The notes under the pieces are model-generated. The model worked only from the letters and a program-made list of their open reading frames with translations, was not told the origin of the DNA and did not search any database. Positions 14,454 through 15,165 of a stretch of 15,165 nt of DNA are shown here, piece after piece. The first letter of the stretch is position 1. Each line of letters begins with the position of its first letter. A program made the translations under genes and the position numbers. Source of the stretch: an uncultured Campylobacter sp. (GTDB lineage: Bacteria > Campylobacterota > Campylobacteria > Campylobacterales > Campylobacteraceae); the NCBI RefSeq assembly GCF_938030815.1, contig NZ_CALHII010000191.1, positions 1-15,165 on the forward strand, in the 5' to 3' direction.

Positions 14454-14539
14454 AATACGATAAAAATTTAGTGGTAGTGGAATTTTAAAAATTTATCGAT
14501 ACGGAATTTTATGCGGTGCAAGCCGCTAAATAAAAATGC

Positions 14540-14554
14540 GCGGACGCAGTCCGC
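14540..14554 (+). other. Perfect 6-bp GC hairpin
   Basis: GCGGAC (14540-14545) and GTCCGC (14549-14554) pair around the loop GCA. It sits 33 bases before the G-quadruplex/hairpin element and may be part of the same structured unit. No T-run follows. Confidence 0.4.
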
Positions 14555-14580
14555 CCCGCTAGCGTCGTCGGAGGTTAGGT

Positions 14581-14637
14581 GGGGTTTGGGGTGGGAAGGG
14601 AAGCGACCTCGCAATTGGGATCCCCTTCCCGCCCCAA
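14581..14637 (+). other. G-quadruplex motif overlapping a 15-bp hairpin
   Basis: Four G-runs at 14581-14584, 14588-14591, 14593-14595 and 14598-14600, with loops of 3, 1 and 2 bases, make a canonical G3+ quadruplex motif on the plus strand. The last three runs are also the 5' arm of a long hairpin. 14586-14600 (TTGGGGTGGGAAGGG) pairs with 14623-14637 (CCCTTCCCGCCCCAA) with a single G-T pair and a 22-base loop. The strand can thus fold either as quadruplex or as hairpin. No T-run follows in either direction, so it is not a normal terminator. It belongs to no gene I can support. Confidence 0.6.
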
Positions 14638-14820
14638 GAAACAGAAAATACGGCATAAATTCCACAGGTCGTGGATTCGGCGATAAAATTTTGAAATTTT
14701 ACTTTTAAGACGCGGAAGCGGTGCATGCTCAGCAAGAGATGCGGCGTAAAATTTGAAATTCTGCAACGAAAACGGCGTCTATACAATGCCCGCTCTGCAT
14801 CCGCGTCGCAAATTTTAAAT

Positions 14821-15162
14821 TTAGGATAAAATTTTAATGGCTAGCCCCACGCAAAATATGAAAATCCCTGCATAGATCGCTAAAAACGGCGCGATTATCG
14901 CATAATGTATGACGAACTCGAAAAAATTGTAGATCAAATGCTTGCTTTTGGGCTCTTTAAATTTTAATTCTAGCGGCTCGTTCGAATCAAACGGCGTGTT
15001 GGAGCGCAAAATGTACCTCGGACTAAAGATCCAGCGCACGAAATCTATTTTATTGCGCTGCATATAGTCTTTGCCGATCCCGCATACGCCGTTTATATAG
15101 CATGCAAAACCAAAACCGCCGAAAAACAAAATAAGCCCGATGTCGATCAGCCTATCCGCCAT
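14821..15162 (-). CDS. Small hypothetical membrane protein
   Basis: A 113-residue protein I do not recognise. Two strongly hydrophobic segments (about 6-28 and 84-110) flank a polar, basic middle (30-82) with MQRNKIDFVRWIF and SNTPFDSNEPLELKFKEPKS. This suggests an inner-membrane protein with a central loop of about 55 residues. The N-terminal segment carries FGGFGFACYINGVCG with two Cys. The start at 15162 is 3 bases from the window edge and the frame is still open there, so the true start and ribosome site may lie outside. It converges on msrAB across the 1.26-kb gap. Codon use and amino-acid pattern look genuine, unlike the open frames in the gap. Confidence 0.65.
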   Translation of the reverse strand: MADRLIDIGLILFFGGFGFACYINGVCGIGKDYMQRNKIDFVRWIFSPRYILRSNTPFDSNEPLELKFKEPKSKHLIYNFFEFVIHYAIIAPFLAIYAGIFIFCVGLAIKILS

Positions 15163-15165
15163 AGC

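Larger units (their letters stand above)
13561..14820. other. 1.26-kb gap after msrAB: decayed repeats, AT palindrome, G4/hairpin element
   Basis: The longest gene-free stretch in the window. 13561-13960 is GC-rich, degenerate repeat-like DNA. 13918-14361 holds an open frame of doubtful reality on the minus strand. 14148-14244 has two copies of a 34-base repeat, 14436-14453 an 18-base palindrome, and 14540-14637 two hairpins and a G-quadruplex motif. The remainder (14640-14820) is mostly AAATTT words. Several other short open frames on both strands overlap these repeats and have no ribosome site or family-like sequence. Confidence 0.5.

Noticed and set aside
14586..14637. Long hairpin as a rho-independent terminator for msrAB or the edge membrane gene
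   Set aside because: It is over 1 kb from msrAB, nearly 200 bases past the membrane gene stop, and lacks a T-run on either strand.
14468..14786. Several overlapping 60-75 codon open frames on both strands
   Set aside because: All cross the G-quadruplex/hairpin element and differ only in frame. None has a ribosome site or a protein-like pattern.

Overview
The window looks like two genomes joined at about 2795-2827. Left of the join the DNA is Bacteroidetes-like, probably an oral Prevotella. It has a Bacteroidetes-style acetyltransferase-like gene on the minus strand, a textbook TTTG-N19-TAnnTTTG promoter for it, and an RNase R gene with no Shine-Dalgarno sequence that stops about 190 codons short. 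Right of the join the DNA resembles a higher-GC Campylobacter (gracilis/showae/rectus group). Its genes have AAGGA-type ribosome sites, tight ATGA overlaps, purine genes of epsilonproteobacterial type, and the AT words AAATTT/AATTTTAAAATT scattered through GC-rich DNA. No transposase, integrase, att site or tRNA lies at the join, and it cuts a housekeeping gene. An assembly or library chimera is therefore much more likely than real transfer.

Bacteroidetes part (1-~2810): a partial GNAT-like protein (minus) faces away from rnr (plus) across a 468-base divergent promoter region. Campylobacter part: a polysaccharide deacetylase and a family 2 glycosyltransferase overlap by 4 bases, as in an LOS or cell-surface glycan operon. 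They are followed by purL (FGAM synthase) and, 3 bases later, a membrane-anchored TerB/J-domain protein with a Gly/Ser/Tyr-rich linker. After a 415-base gap comes an SDH-family Clp-fold serine protease, another gap rich in inverted repeats, a small lipoprotein, and purH 16 bases behind it. A long gap then leads to a secreted MsrA-MsrB fusion. The last gene, at the right edge, is a small unknown membrane protein on the minus strand.

purL and purH serve de novo IMP synthesis. The deacetylase and glycosyltransferase probably modify a surface polysaccharide. The J-protein, protease-like protein and MsrAB all relate to protein quality or repair, but they are not one operon.

The non-coding DNA is unusually long for a Campylobacter: about 415, 477, 816 and 1260 bases. 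It holds degenerate repeats of 57-60 bases, six exact copies of AATTTTAAAATT, and near the right end a canonical G-quadruplex motif that is also one arm of a 15-bp hairpin. I see no CRISPR array, insertion sequence, rRNA, tRNA or clearly new multi-gene system. The items most worth checking are the chimeric join, the G-quadruplex/hairpin element, the Tyr/Gly-rich J-protein and the repeat-filled gaps.
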